Source: a virus
IMG/VR virus record: IMGVR_UViG_3300043409_001009
Span: 1-27,026 of that record
DNA: 27,026 nucleotides
Direction: 5' to 3' (one strand)
The notes under the pieces were generated by a model, which was not told where the DNA came from, ran no database searches, and was given only the letters and a program-made list of their open reading frames with translations. Below are positions 12,479 to 20,412 of the stretch, piece after piece. Position 1 is the first letter of the stretch; each line of letters starts with the position of its first letter. The translations under genes were made by a program, and so were the position numbers.

Positions 12479-14043
12479 GTTCAAGCAAGAAGGCAATTCA
12501 TTTCATTGAGCATTTTTGCAGTCATGCTAAAGGAAAGCTTGCCGGTGAGAAATTCCAATTAGCGCAGTGGCAGAAAGATTTACTTGTCAAGTTTTACGAC
12601 ACAAAAACACCAGATGAGCAAAGGCAGTATCAGCAAGTTTGGCTCGAGCTAGGTAGAAAAAACGGCAAGTCAACGCTCGTAGCGGCTCTTGGCCTTTTCG
12701 CTTTATTGGGAGATGGCGGTCAGGCTGAAGTTATTAGCGCAGCGAGTACCAGGCAACAGGCCAAAATCATATTCGACACCGCAAAATCTATGGTGTTATC
12801 TTCGGAAATCCTATCGAGAAGGTGCAAAGTAAAGCAAAACGAAATCGAGGTGCCTTCAACGAATTCCATCTACCGAGTTATTTCCGCAGATGCCAAACGG
12901 CAACACGGACTCAATCCAAGCTTTTGTATCCTTGACGAAGTGCATTGCCTTGGTAATGATGAACTTTACACCGCACTCCGCACCGCTGGCGGATCGCGCG
13001 AGAACTTTGCCTTCTGGCAGATTACCACCGCAGGAACTCAGGCAAGCTTTGGATACTCTCAACACTCCTACGCAAGAAAAGTGGCAGACGGTTCGATTAA
13101 AGATCCAACTTTCCTACCGGTGATTTATGCCGCTGACCAAGGCGCAGACTGGAAAGATCCAGCGCAGTGGCTCAAAGCAAATCCGAATATCGGAATTAGT
13201 TTGAATTTAAAGTTTCTTGAAGACTCTTGCAGGGAAGCGCAGACCAGTATTAGCAAGGAAATGGATTTCAAACGCTATCATCTGAATCTTTGGGAAGGCT
13301 CCGCCGAACAAAACTGGATTCAAATAGATAGATATTTGAAGGTTGAGAAGATGCCAAAGGCGGAAATGATTGAGAAGTATAAAAATAGAATTTGTCATGG
13401 TGGCTTGGACTTGAGTTCAAAGAGAGATTTGAGCGCATTTTCTTTATACTTTCCTCCGACATACGGCGAGGATGTAGGCGCTTTCCTTGTCTGGCATTGG
13501 TGTCCGAAGTACGCCACCGAGTCAAGACGCGATTCTATAGGCGCGCAAGTCCTGGACGACTGGATTAGAGATGATTTCATTACCGAGCATCAAACCGAGT
13601 GGATCAATCAAGAGCTAATTGTAAAAGATATTGCTGCGCTCGCAGAAGAATTCCAGATTCAAAGTATTGGCGTTGATGAGTGGAACGCCAGCGAAACACT
13701 GCGCAAGCTAAAAGACGATCATAATGTTGAGGTTTTAACTTTCCGACAGACGCTAAAAAACTTGAATAATCCGACCAAAGTTTTAGAAGAATGGATTAAT
13801 TTCCAAAGAGTTATCTTGCCTGATGATCCGGTTTTGCAATGGGAGTTTTCGAACGCTGTTTGTATTTCTGACAGAAATGGGAATATAGCAATATCAAAAT
13901 CCAGAGAAAAGGATAAAGTAGATGGGGTAATGTCCATGATTATGGCACTTGGCCGATGGCAAGCCTCCACTGCAACGGAAACAGATTTTAGCTACCTAGA
14001 AGACGGAATAACAATCATAGGGGAAAATTATGAATTTTCTTGA
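12475..14043 (+). CDS. terL: Terminase large subunit (packaging ATPase and nuclease)
   Basis: 522 residues, a full-length Terminase_1-type protein. The ATPase part has a divergent Walker A (GRKNGKST at 60-67), Walker B CILDEVH (D154, E155) and a TTAGT coupling motif at 184-188. The C-terminal RNase H-like nuclease has acidic residues D312 (GLDLSS), D401 (IGVDEWN) and D483 (KVDGVM). It translocates DNA into the prohead and cuts concatemers. It overlaps terS by four bases and the portal gene by 14 bases. Confidence 0.97.
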   Translation: MSSSKKAIHFIEHFCSHAKGKLAGEKFQLAQWQKDLLVKFYDTKTPDEQRQYQQVWLELGRKNGKSTLVAALGLFALLGDGGQAEVISAASTRQQAKIIFDTAKSMVLSSEILSRRCKVKQNEIEVPSTNSIYRVISADAKRQHGLNPSFCILDEVHCLGNDELYTALRTAGGSRENFAFWQITTAGTQASFGYSQHSYARKVADGSIKDPTFLPVIYAADQGADWKDPAQWLKANPNIGISLNLKFLEDSCREAQTSISKEMDFKRYHLNLWEGSAEQNWIQIDRYLKVEKMPKAEMIEKYKNRICHGGLDLSSKRDLSAFSLYFPPTYGEDVGAFLVWHWCPKYATESRRDSIGAQVLDDWIRDDFITEHQTEWINQELIVKDIAALAEEFQIQSIGVDEWNASETLRKLKDDHNVEVLTFRQTLKNLNNPTKVLEEWINFQRVILPDDPVLQWEFSNAVCISDRNGNIAISKSREKDKVDGVMSMIMALGRWQASTATETDFSYLEDGITIIGENYEFS

Positions 14044-15661
14044 TACAGTGCAGAGATGGTTTCGTCCTACTGGACGCTATCAAAGTAATATGTTGGTCGA
14101 TGGCACTTCAAACTATTCAGGCGTTGCAGTTACGGAACAAACTGCGCTTGGAAGTTCAGCCGTATGGGCTTGCATCAATTTGATTTCGCAGACAGTGGCA
14201 ACACTTCCATTCAGGCATTATCTAAAAACAAAAGACGATAACAGGGTTCGCTTAGATTCAAAGCTTGATTTCATTTTGAACAACGAGCCTACGCAAGATT
14301 ATTCCGGATTCACTTTCAAGGAAATTATGACAGCAGCAGCGGTGCTTCATGGTAACGCCTACGCAGAAATAAGCCGAGACGCAAACGGAGAGTGTAACGG
14401 CCTTTGGTATATTCCTACGCAGAATGTTCAGCCTTATTTCGACACCGACACCGAGAGCGTTTGGTATGCGATTTACGCAGGCGACTACCGAGGTAGTAAG
14501 CCGTATATGGGAATACCAGCAAGGAATATGCTTCATATTCTTGGCCTTTCCTACGATGGCTTGGCAGGCTATTCGCCTTTATACCTTCAGCGCGAAACCT
14601 TCGCCTTGCACTTAGCAAGCCAGAGATATGGCGCAAGCTTCTTTAAAAATGGTGCGCGGCCAGCAGGGATTATAAAGTTTCCAAATAAGCTTTCGCCAGA
14701 AGCCAAAGACGGTTTAAGGCGTTCATGGGATTCATTTCATAGTGGCGCAGGAAATACCGGACGCGTTGCGATTCTTGAAGGTGGCTTGGATTTTCAAAAG
14801 CTTCAACTTGATCCAGAAGAAGCGCAGTTTCTACAGACGCAGCGTTATTCAAGAGAAGAAATCGCAAGCATCTTCAGAGTGCCGCCTTCGCTCATAGGTG
14901 CCGCAGATGCTAGCGACAACATCGAAGCGGTAAGCCTGCAATTCCTTAGAAGCCTCCAACCGTGGCTTTGCCGATGGGAGCAGGAAATTTCAAGGAAGTT
15001 AATTTATAACATGGCTGAATATGTCGAGGTAGACACCAAGACAGTTTTACGCACCGACATTAAAACACGGTACGAATCTATGGCAATCGGTAGGCAATGG
15101 GGCTGGCTGTCCGCTGGCGATTGCAGGCGGCTTGAGAATCTTAATAGCGATGTGCCAGGCATGGAAGACTATTTGAAGCCGATGAATATGGAAAAGCTGG
15201 ACGCAGCACCGGAACCAGTAACGGCACTTGTACCAGGCGGGCCAGCGATAACGGCTCCAGGCGTAGATACTCCAGACTCGGCCTTACCACCAAACCGCAG
15301 CGATAACAAAATCTTAGAACGAGTTTTAGTTTTGAAGGTGGCGCAGCTCCGAGCCATTGAGGCAACGGCATTAAAGCGAATCAGCAAAGACAAGCTATTT
15401 GTGTCGAAGCTGGACGAACTCACCGAGCAAACAAAGAAAAGGTATTATATGGCATTTGATGAAATTCTTGAAGCCTTTGAAATCAAAGGCAAAGAAAAGA
15501 TTGCTGAGTTCATCGCAAACACCGCAGCGACTAATTTAAAAGAAAAGTTCCTCGATGTCGCAGGCAATACGAACTTTGCTGGCTTGCCTGCCGCTGTCGA
15601 AAACGCTTTGCCAAGCTATCTTAATTCAAATTTACTTCCATCCTTCACCACGGAGCAATAA
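14030..15661 (+). CDS. HK97-type portal protein with extended C-terminus
   Basis: 543 residues, longer than the usual 400-450. The body (residues 1 to about 380) carries classical portal features: SAVWACINLISQTVATLPF near the start, the FTFKEIMTAAAVLHGNAY segment, and SREEIASIFRVPPSLIG. It forms the dodecameric DNA entry ring. After a P/A/G-rich linker (about 385-420) an additional helical region of 110 residues follows (VLVLKVAQLRAIEATALKRISKDK...). This extension may be an internal core or scaffold-binding part; it is not recognised. Adjacent to terminase and protease as expected. Confidence 0.94.
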   Translation: MNFLDTVQRWFRPTGRYQSNMLVDGTSNYSGVAVTEQTALGSSAVWACINLISQTVATLPFRHYLKTKDDNRVRLDSKLDFILNNEPTQDYSGFTFKEIMTAAAVLHGNAYAEISRDANGECNGLWYIPTQNVQPYFDTDTESVWYAIYAGDYRGSKPYMGIPARNMLHILGLSYDGLAGYSPLYLQRETFALHLASQRYGASFFKNGARPAGIIKFPNKLSPEAKDGLRRSWDSFHSGAGNTGRVAILEGGLDFQKLQLDPEEAQFLQTQRYSREEIASIFRVPPSLIGAADASDNIEAVSLQFLRSLQPWLCRWEQEISRKLIYNMAEYVEVDTKTVLRTDIKTRYESMAIGRQWGWLSAGDCRRLENLNSDVPGMEDYLKPMNMEKLDAAPEPVTALVPGGPAITAPGVDTPDSALPPNRSDNKILERVLVLKVAQLRAIEATALKRISKDKLFVSKLDELTEQTKKRYYMAFDEILEAFEIKGKEKIAEFIANTAATNLKEKFLDVAGNTNFAGLPAAVENALPSYLNSNLLPSFTTEQ

Positions 15662-15663
15662 TC

Positions 15664-16218
15664 ATGGAACGCAGAAACGCAGTAGAATACCGCACCGAAA
15701 ACGAAGGCAGCACTATTACCGGCTACGCTGCGGTCTTCACCGACTCTAGCGGTAAGCCTTCACTCTCGGAAAACCTCGGAGGCTTCAGGGAGATAGTTGC
15801 GCCTACCGCATTCAACGAACGCTCTGGCAAAGTCCTTGCGTTTTATAATCACGACTCAAGCCAGGTGTTAGGCAAGGAAGGAACGAATCTTGAATTGTCC
15901 GTTGATTCCAGAGGCTTGAAGTTTTCCTTGGTATTGCCTGACACCACCACCGGCAGAGATGTCAGAGAACTAATCAGAGCAGGAATTTTATCCGGTGTTT
16001 CGTTTGGCTTCACGGTCAACAAGGATTCTTGGGCGGTGGTCAATAACGAAAAGATTCGAACGCTCGAAAGCGTTACGCTTTACGAAATCTCACCAACTGC
16101 CAATCCAGCCTATCCAGACACCTCGGTTGCGCTGCGAAATCTTGCCGAGTGCGAACGCTCTGAAGCACGAAGAAAACAAGCAGTTGCGAAAATTAAATTG
16201 ATGAAATGGAATTTTTAG
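15664..16218 (+). CDS. HK97-type prohead protease (U35 fold)
   Basis: 184 residues. Typical features are ITGYAAVF near the start, FREIVAPTAF, the catalytic H63 in FYNHD and S113 in SGVSFGF, then VTLYEISPTANPAYPDTSV. It cleaves the delta region of the capsid protein and scaffold during head maturation. The ATG lies two bases after the portal stop. Its last codons overlap the -35 box of a promoter for the capsid gene. Confidence 0.95.
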   Translation: MERRNAVEYRTENEGSTITGYAAVFTDSSGKPSLSENLGGFREIVAPTAFNERSGKVLAFYNHDSSQVLGKEGTNLELSVDSRGLKFSLVLPDTTTGRDVRELIRAGILSGVSFGFTVNKDSWAVVNNEKIRTLESVTLYEISPTANPAYPDTSVALRNLAECERSEARRKQAVAKIKLMKWNF

Positions 16219-16248
16219 TTGACATATTTAAGATATTGCTAGTAGACT
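16219..16248 (+). promoter_or_regulatory. Putative capsid gene promoter
   Basis: A perfect -35 box TTGACA at 16219-16224 is separated by 18 bases from TAGACT (16243-16248), followed by AT-rich DNA. It starts just after the protease stop and would drive the major capsid gene at a higher level, through the hairpin leader at 16265-16323. Confidence 0.5.
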
Positions 16249-16264
16249 AATATTAATTAGATCA

Positions 16265-16323
16265 CACGCTTTTGCGTGAACAGCTTTGGAATTGTCTCCG
16301 AAGCCGTTCACGCATTTTTTTTT
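16265..16323 (+). terminator. Leader hairpin with U-tract and a competing hairpin, attenuator-like
   Basis: GCGTGAAC (16274-16281) pairs with GTTCACGC (16306-16313). Then GCTTTGGA (16283-16290) pairs with TCCGAAGC (16297-16304) around a six-base loop, and nine T follow (16315-16323), forming a strong intrinsic terminator. The CACGC at 16265-16269 can instead pair with GCGTG at 16274-16278 over a TTTT loop. This alternative uses the same GCGTG and would break the terminator. The capsid ribosome binding site (GGAG at 16324-16327) begins right after the T-run. The 1:2 versus 2:3 pairing is seen directly; its use in regulation is inferred. Confidence 0.75.
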
Positions 16324-16335
16324 GGAGTTTTTGAA

Positions 16336-17676
16336 ATGAACAAAGTTGAACTTCGCGCCGAGCGCACCAGATTGATTGCTGAAGGCGAATCCATTACCAG
16401 CGAACAACGCCAATGGACACCAGAGGAAGAAACTCGTTTTGCTGACCTTGAAGCCAAGGTTAACGAAATCGATGCAATGCTTGCAGCAGACACCACCGCT
16501 GAAGCAACTGCCTCCGCAGATGTGGCAAGAAATAAATTGCAAGCTTGGAAAGCCTCCGCACCAGTTGCGCCGACTGTGCAACGCTCCAAGGTTTATTCCA
16601 GCGCGCCTAATTTCGTAAGAGATTTTGGCGATAAGAACGACCGCCAAAAGCGAAGCCTAGCAATCAAAGGCTGGCTTGCTGGTGGTTCGCGCTCTGAATT
16701 GGTCAACGATGAAATTCGAAGCGCAGCAAATGAAACAGGCCTTAACATCGATGCCGATAGATTGACTTTGGATTTGTTTAGAAGCGCACCAAAGAAAGCC
16801 GAAGAAATCCGCGCCAATCTTTCCGTTGGCACTAATAACGCCGGTGGTTATTTGGTTCCTACCGAGTTTATTGCTTCGCTTGAAAAGGCTATGCTTACTT
16901 TCGGTGGTATCCGTGAAAAGGCTTCTATCATCCGCACCGCTGGCGGAAGTCCTTTGCAAATGCCAATGGTGAACGATACCAGCTCCGTTGCCTCAATCGT
17001 TGGCGAAGGCTCCGCAATCACTGCGGCTAATACTACCTTCAGTCAATTTACCTTGGGAGCCTATAAATACGCTGCTTCGGTGCAAGCATCTTGGGAATTA
17101 ATCCAAGATTCTGGCATCAATCTTGAGTCTGAACTTGGAAACATCCTTGGCGAAAGATTGGCGCGAGGACAAGGCGCACACCTAGCAACTGGCACCGGCT
17201 CAAGCCAGCCAGCCGGCTTGGTTACGGGTTCGACTTTAGGCGCAACTCAGGCCACCAACAATGTTTTGGCTTACCAAGATTTAATCAATCTTTACCATTC
17301 CGTTGATGTTTCCTATCGACGAAATGCAAGTTGGGTCTTTCATGATAACTTCCTTGCGCTCTTGCGCGGTCTTACCGATGACGCTGGATATTTGATTTTC
17401 GGCGGGCCTAATGTTGGCGAGCCTACTACCTTGTTAGGCGCACCAATCGTTATTTGTAACGACATGGAAAGCGATATGACCACCGCAGCAGGCAAGATTG
17501 CTTTGTTCGGTGATATCTCAGCCTATAAGATTCGCGAAGTTTCCAACATCGAATTGACCAGGCAATCCGAACTTTATTCAAGTTCTGGTCTCGTTGGCTG
17601 GGTGATTCATCACCGATTAGATGCGAAGCTTGCAAACGCTGGAACTAATCCAGTTAAGCACTTTGTTACTGTCTAA
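16336..17676 (+). CDS. HK97-fold major capsid protein
   Basis: 446 residues from ATG 16336, with GGAG nine bases upstream. A longer frame from GTG 16276 runs through the leader hairpin and is rejected. Residues 1-70 are a charged coiled coil (delta/scaffold domain removed by the protease). The shell domain has NAGGYLVPTEF (168-178), IVGEGSAITAANTTFSQFTLGAYKYAA and the LLGAPIVICNDM region. It builds the icosahedral head. It is isolated from its neighbours by its own promoter and leader upstream and a terminator downstream, which suits very high expression. Confidence 0.97.
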   Translation: MNKVELRAERTRLIAEGESITSEQRQWTPEEETRFADLEAKVNEIDAMLAADTTAEATASADVARNKLQAWKASAPVAPTVQRSKVYSSAPNFVRDFGDKNDRQKRSLAIKGWLAGGSRSELVNDEIRSAANETGLNIDADRLTLDLFRSAPKKAEEIRANLSVGTNNAGGYLVPTEFIASLEKAMLTFGGIREKASIIRTAGGSPLQMPMVNDTSSVASIVGEGSAITAANTTFSQFTLGAYKYAASVQASWELIQDSGINLESELGNILGERLARGQGAHLATGTGSSQPAGLVTGSTLGATQATNNVLAYQDLINLYHSVDVSYRRNASWVFHDNFLALLRGLTDDAGYLIFGGPNVGEPTTLLGAPIVICNDMESDMTTAAGKIALFGDISAYKIREVSNIELTRQSELYSSSGLVGWVIHHRLDAKLANAGTNPVKHFVTV

Positions 17677-17698
17677 TTTGTGGTTTTGATCCTTCCTG

Positions 17699-17739
17699 AT
17701 CACCCTAGCTTTATCCTCCTTTTGCTAGGGTGATTTCTT
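17699..17739 (+). terminator. Rho-independent terminator after the capsid gene
   Basis: Perfect 11-bp stem (ATCACCCTAGC at 17699-17709 with GCTAGGGTGAT at 17724-17734), a 14-base loop and then TTTCTT. The loop contains ATCCTCCTTTT, complementary to the AAGGAGGAT ribosome binding sites of this phage. It lies 15 bases before the next start, so it probably only partly stops transcription and lowers expression of the connector genes. Confidence 0.8.
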
Positions 17740-17753
17740 AAAAAGGCCTTATT

Positions 17754-18335
17754 ATGCTACCAACTTGGACAACAAAAATAATCTCGGAACCAGCCACCGA
17801 GCCAGTCACTTTGGCGCAAGTGAAATTGCACAGCCGTATAAGTCATTCCGAGGATGATACTTGGCTAACAATGGCGATTGTCGTAGCTCGGCAGTACATC
17901 GAAAAGACTTGCGAATTAAGCCTAATCACACAAACACGCAGAACTACCTTTGCAGGCTTTCATAAGCCTTGGTTAACGCTGGCCTATGGCCCTACCATCT
18001 CGATTACCACCATTGAATACTATGACCAAGCAAACGCCTTGCAAACGCTGGCAACTTACCAAGCGGCGCTTGAATCCAATCCTTGCCTTATCGTTCCAGC
18101 GGCTGGCCAGCCTTGGCCTTCTACGATGCCGAATCGAATAGATGCGGTAAAAGTTACATATGTCGCCGGCTATGGCGCAGCGGAGAATGTACCAGCAGCA
18201 CTAAAACAAGGAATTCTTTTGCTTGTTGATTTCTGGTATTCAAACAGATCAGCGGTTGAAATGGGTTCGCCTGGTCCAATTCCTTTTGGCGTTGATGCAC
18301 TACTAAATTTATTCGCTTCAGGAAATTACCGATGA
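17754..18335 (+). CDS. Head-tail connector (HK97 gp6-like)
   Basis: 193 residues with the typical opening EPATEPVTLAQVKLHSRISHSEDDTWLTMAIVVARQYIEKTCELSLITQT, a helical bundle that binds below the portal ring. Next come the TYVAGYG segment and a C-terminal helix (PAALKQGILLLVDFWYSNR). It joins portal and tail in a 12-fold ring. Its stop overlaps the next ATG (ATGA). The family is firm. Confidence 0.9.
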   Translation: MLPTWTTKIISEPATEPVTLAQVKLHSRISHSEDDTWLTMAIVVARQYIEKTCELSLITQTRRTTFAGFHKPWLTLAYGPTISITTIEYYDQANALQTLATYQAALESNPCLIVPAAGQPWPSTMPNRIDAVKVTYVAGYGAAENVPAALKQGILLLVDFWYSNRSAVEMGSPGPIPFGVDALLNLFASGNYR

Positions 18336-18655
18336 TTGATTCCGGAGTCATGCGCCATGTTTGCGTCTTAAAGAGAGCGACATCTTCAGCAGATGATGTA
18401 GGCCAGCCAATCAAAACATGGAATACGCTAGAAACTTTCTGGGCTAGAGTATTGAGCTTTCCGGTAGGTGAGCAGCTTATTGGCGAGCAGACCGGCGCGT
18501 ACATGAATTACACGATCACGACACGAAAAACGGCAGCGGAGCCTGGCGACAGAATCGAAACGGAAGGCCACACGATTGAGATAAGAAGCGTAGGCATTAA
18601 AGATTTTATCGATGGCATAGAAGCCACTATCGAAGGCGTAGAAAGGGTTTCGTAA
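18332..18655 (+). CDS. Head closure / head-tail joining protein (SPP1 gp16-like)
   Basis: 107 residues of a small beta-barrel protein. The pattern (GVMRHVCVLKRA...DDVGQPIKTWNTLETFWARVLSFPVGEQL) is the phage head-tail joining family. It closes the head pore and forms the surface for tail docking. It overlaps both neighbours (ATGA before, TAATG after). Confidence 0.85.
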   Translation: MIDSGVMRHVCVLKRATSSADDVGQPIKTWNTLETFWARVLSFPVGEQLIGEQTGAYMNYTITTRKTAAEPGDRIETEGHTIEIRSVGIKDFIDGIEATIEGVERVS

Positions 18656-19194
18656 TGGCATCAGTTTACAAGCAAAATGGAATCACGATTGATGTAACGG
18701 AAGTTGAAAAGCTTCTGGCCAAGTTCGGAGATATCACGCCTAATTTAATGAGAAAGAGTTTACGCCGTGGATTTGCAGCAATTGGCAAGGATTTAAAGGC
18801 TATCCAGAAAAGCCAAATTAAAGCCATTGCAGGCAAACGCAAAGCTGGAATCGGATTTAATTCAAAAGGCAGTTATATAAAAAACGGACTAGAAAAAAGT
18901 ATTACGATTAAAAGTAATGTAGACATGAAAAAAGGCAAGGCTTATCTGTTTTGCGGGCCAAAGCGAAAAGCAGCAGAACTTGGCTACCCTTCAAAATACG
19001 CTCACTTTGTCGAAGGTGGAGTTAAGCCGCACAAAATTAAAGTCAATCGAGGCCGTAACGCTGGCCGTACCTTTAATCATCCAGGCTATAAGGCCATGCC
19101 TTTTGTCGCTCCGAGTTACGAAGCCGTAAGGGCCAGAGCGCAGCGGATGATGATAGAGGCAATGGAGCAAGCTATAAAGGAATCTCTCAAATGA
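18655..19194 (+). CDS. HK97 gp10-like tail completion protein
   Basis: 179 residues. The helix MRKSLRRGFAAIGKDLKAIQKSQIKAI followed by a basic region and YAHFVEGGVKPHKI, PFVAPSYEAVRARAQRMMIEAME matches the HK97 gp10 family, a small protein used to complete the head-tail junction. It is more basic and slightly longer than usual. The stop overlaps the next start (ATGA). Confidence 0.85.
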   Translation: MASVYKQNGITIDVTEVEKLLAKFGDITPNLMRKSLRRGFAAIGKDLKAIQKSQIKAIAGKRKAGIGFNSKGSYIKNGLEKSITIKSNVDMKKGKAYLFCGPKRKAAELGYPSKYAHFVEGGVKPHKIKVNRGRNAGRTFNHPGYKAMPFVAPSYEAVRARAQRMMIEAMEQAIKESLK

Positions 19195-19586
19195 GCATTT
19201 CAATAGCAGTAACGACCAGGCTAAAAACAGTAGCAGCATTTGATAACAATGTTTTTCCTGATAGCGCACCGGAAGGGATTGCGTATCCTTTTTGCGTTTA
19301 CAAAATGCAATCGGTTGAACGATTTTTTCATCTTGATGGCACGACTAACGGACTGCCAGTAGCAAACTTTCAATTTATGATATTTGGCACGAATCGAATT
19401 GCAGTTGAAAGCTTATCTGTGGAAGTAGGAAATCTTTTTAGCGGCTTTTTCGGAACAGTTTCCGGTATCAAAATTGTAAGTAGCGTATGGAATAATCAAG
19501 AAACCAATGATGTTTTCATTGAAGGAAATGACATTCCAGTTTATAGTTATATTAATAGTCATCTTATCCAATTTGAAGAGGAGTAG
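19191..19586 (+). CDS. Tail terminator protein (DUF3168-like)
   Basis: 131 residues. The pattern SISIAVTTRLKTVAAFDNNVFPDSAPEGIAYPFCVYKM...GLPVANFQFMIFGTNRIAVESLSVEVGNLF is that of small tail-end ring proteins capping the tube. Position between gp10-like and tail tube genes agrees. Assignment rests on position and fold pattern more than on clear motifs. Confidence 0.75.
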   Translation: MSISIAVTTRLKTVAAFDNNVFPDSAPEGIAYPFCVYKMQSVERFFHLDGTTNGLPVANFQFMIFGTNRIAVESLSVEVGNLFSGFFGTVSGIKIVSSVWNNQETNDVFIEGNDIPVYSYINSHLIQFEEE

Positions 19587-19590
19587 AGTT

Positions 19591-20001
19591 ATGACGATAG
19601 CAGCATTTTCAGGCATGGGAACTACGGTTACGGTTGGCGGTACAACATTCAAAGCGATTTCGATTACTACGCCAGTTTTAAAGCGTGGCGCAATCGATGT
19701 AACAAATCTTTCTTCGCCAGATAATTGCAAAGAATTTGTTGCCGGTATGCTTGAAGCAGGCGATTTTTCAATGGATTTCTACTTTCCAGATAATAGCGTT
19801 GCCAAGCAGGCAACAATGTTAGAAACCCTAGAAGCGAATTATACGCAAGCCTTTGTTATAAGCTTTCCTAATGGTGGCGGTGCCACCTTTAACGGATTCA
19901 TTACCGAGTTTGCAATTGATGCCGTTGCCGCTGGCGATAACGCAGTAAAAGGCAAACTTACCGCAAAAGTAATGGGCCTGCCTACTTATGTAGCTGATTA
20001 G
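19591..20001 (+). CDS. Major tail tube protein
   Basis: 136 residues from ATG 19591, with GAGGAG about ten bases upstream. A longer frame from 19507 would read through the previous gene and has no ribosome binding site. The protein is beta-rich (TTVTVGGTTFKAISITTPVLKRGAIDVTNLSSPDNCKEFVAGMLEAGDFSMDFYFP), a known tail tube pattern. It polymerises around the tape measure. It precedes the assembly chaperone gene as usual. Confidence 0.88.
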   Translation: MTIAAFSGMGTTVTVGGTTFKAISITTPVLKRGAIDVTNLSSPDNCKEFVAGMLEAGDFSMDFYFPDNSVAKQATMLETLEANYTQAFVISFPNGGGATFNGFITEFAIDAVAAGDNAVKGKLTAKVMGLPTYVAD

Positions 20002-20025
20002 TTTTTATTCTAAAGGAGGATTTTA

Positions 20026-20373
20026 ATGGAAGTTTCTAAGGATAGTTTTTTGGCATTTGCCAAAGGCGTAGTACGAAAACAAGAAGTTGAAATCGAAGGC
20101 TACGGCAAGGTGTTTATCCGAGTTTTAAAAGCCAGAGATCGAGATAACTACGAAGGCGCAATTGCAGGAGGCGACAAGTTTAATTTCGATAACTTCAGAA
20201 GTAAACTTGTTGCTCTGTGTTTTTGTGATACTAACGGCAATCGTATTTTTTCCGATAGCGAAGTTAATTTACTTGGCGAATTGCCTGCCGACATTGTGAA
20301 TAAATTGTTCACCGTGGCGCAGGAGTTAAACGGATTTACGGCAAAAGCGGTGGAGCAGGCGGAAAAAAACTAA
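20026..20373 (+). CDS. Tail assembly chaperone, G-type upstream frame
   Basis: 115 residues with AAAGGAGGA at 20012-20020 before the ATG. The protein lies between tail tube and tape measure, where the tail assembly chaperone pair is found, and ends at the frameshift site (AEKN stop). Some ribosomes slip to -1 and continue into the downstream frame, giving a longer GT-like protein. The body (EVEIEGYGKVFIRVLKARDRDNYEGAI...LVALCFCDTNGNRIFSDSEVNLLGELPADIVNKLF) is typical of the family. Confidence 0.9.
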   Translation: MEVSKDSFLAFAKGVVRKQEVEIEGYGKVFIRVLKARDRDNYEGAIAGGDKFNFDNFRSKLVALCFCDTNGNRIFSDSEVNLLGELPADIVNKLFTVAQELNGFTAKAVEQAEKN

Positions 20374-20412
20374 GGGAACAGCCAGCGAAAAGATTCTTGT
20401 TTCGGCTGGCTG
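20364..20412 (+). promoter_or_regulatory. Programmed -1 ribosomal frameshift signal (A AAA AAC plus stem-loop)
   Basis: A slippery heptamer A-AAA-AAC lies at 20364-20370, directly before the zero-frame stop TAA at 20371-20373 and in the correct phase. After eight bases a hairpin follows: CAGCCAGC (20379-20386) with GCTGGCTG (20405-20412), plus GAAA (20387-20390) with TTTC (20400-20403) past one bulged G. This is the classical tail chaperone recoding signal. The -1 frame is open to 20705. Confidence 0.93.

Noticed and set aside
16276-16335. N-terminal extension of the capsid gene from GTG 16276
   Set aside because: It would translate the terminator hairpin and T-run. ATG 16336 has a proper ribosome binding site and the usual capsid N-terminus.
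19507-19590. N-terminal extension of the tail tube gene
   Set aside because: It lies inside the tail terminator gene in another frame and has no ribosome binding site. ATG 19591 has GAGGAG upstream.
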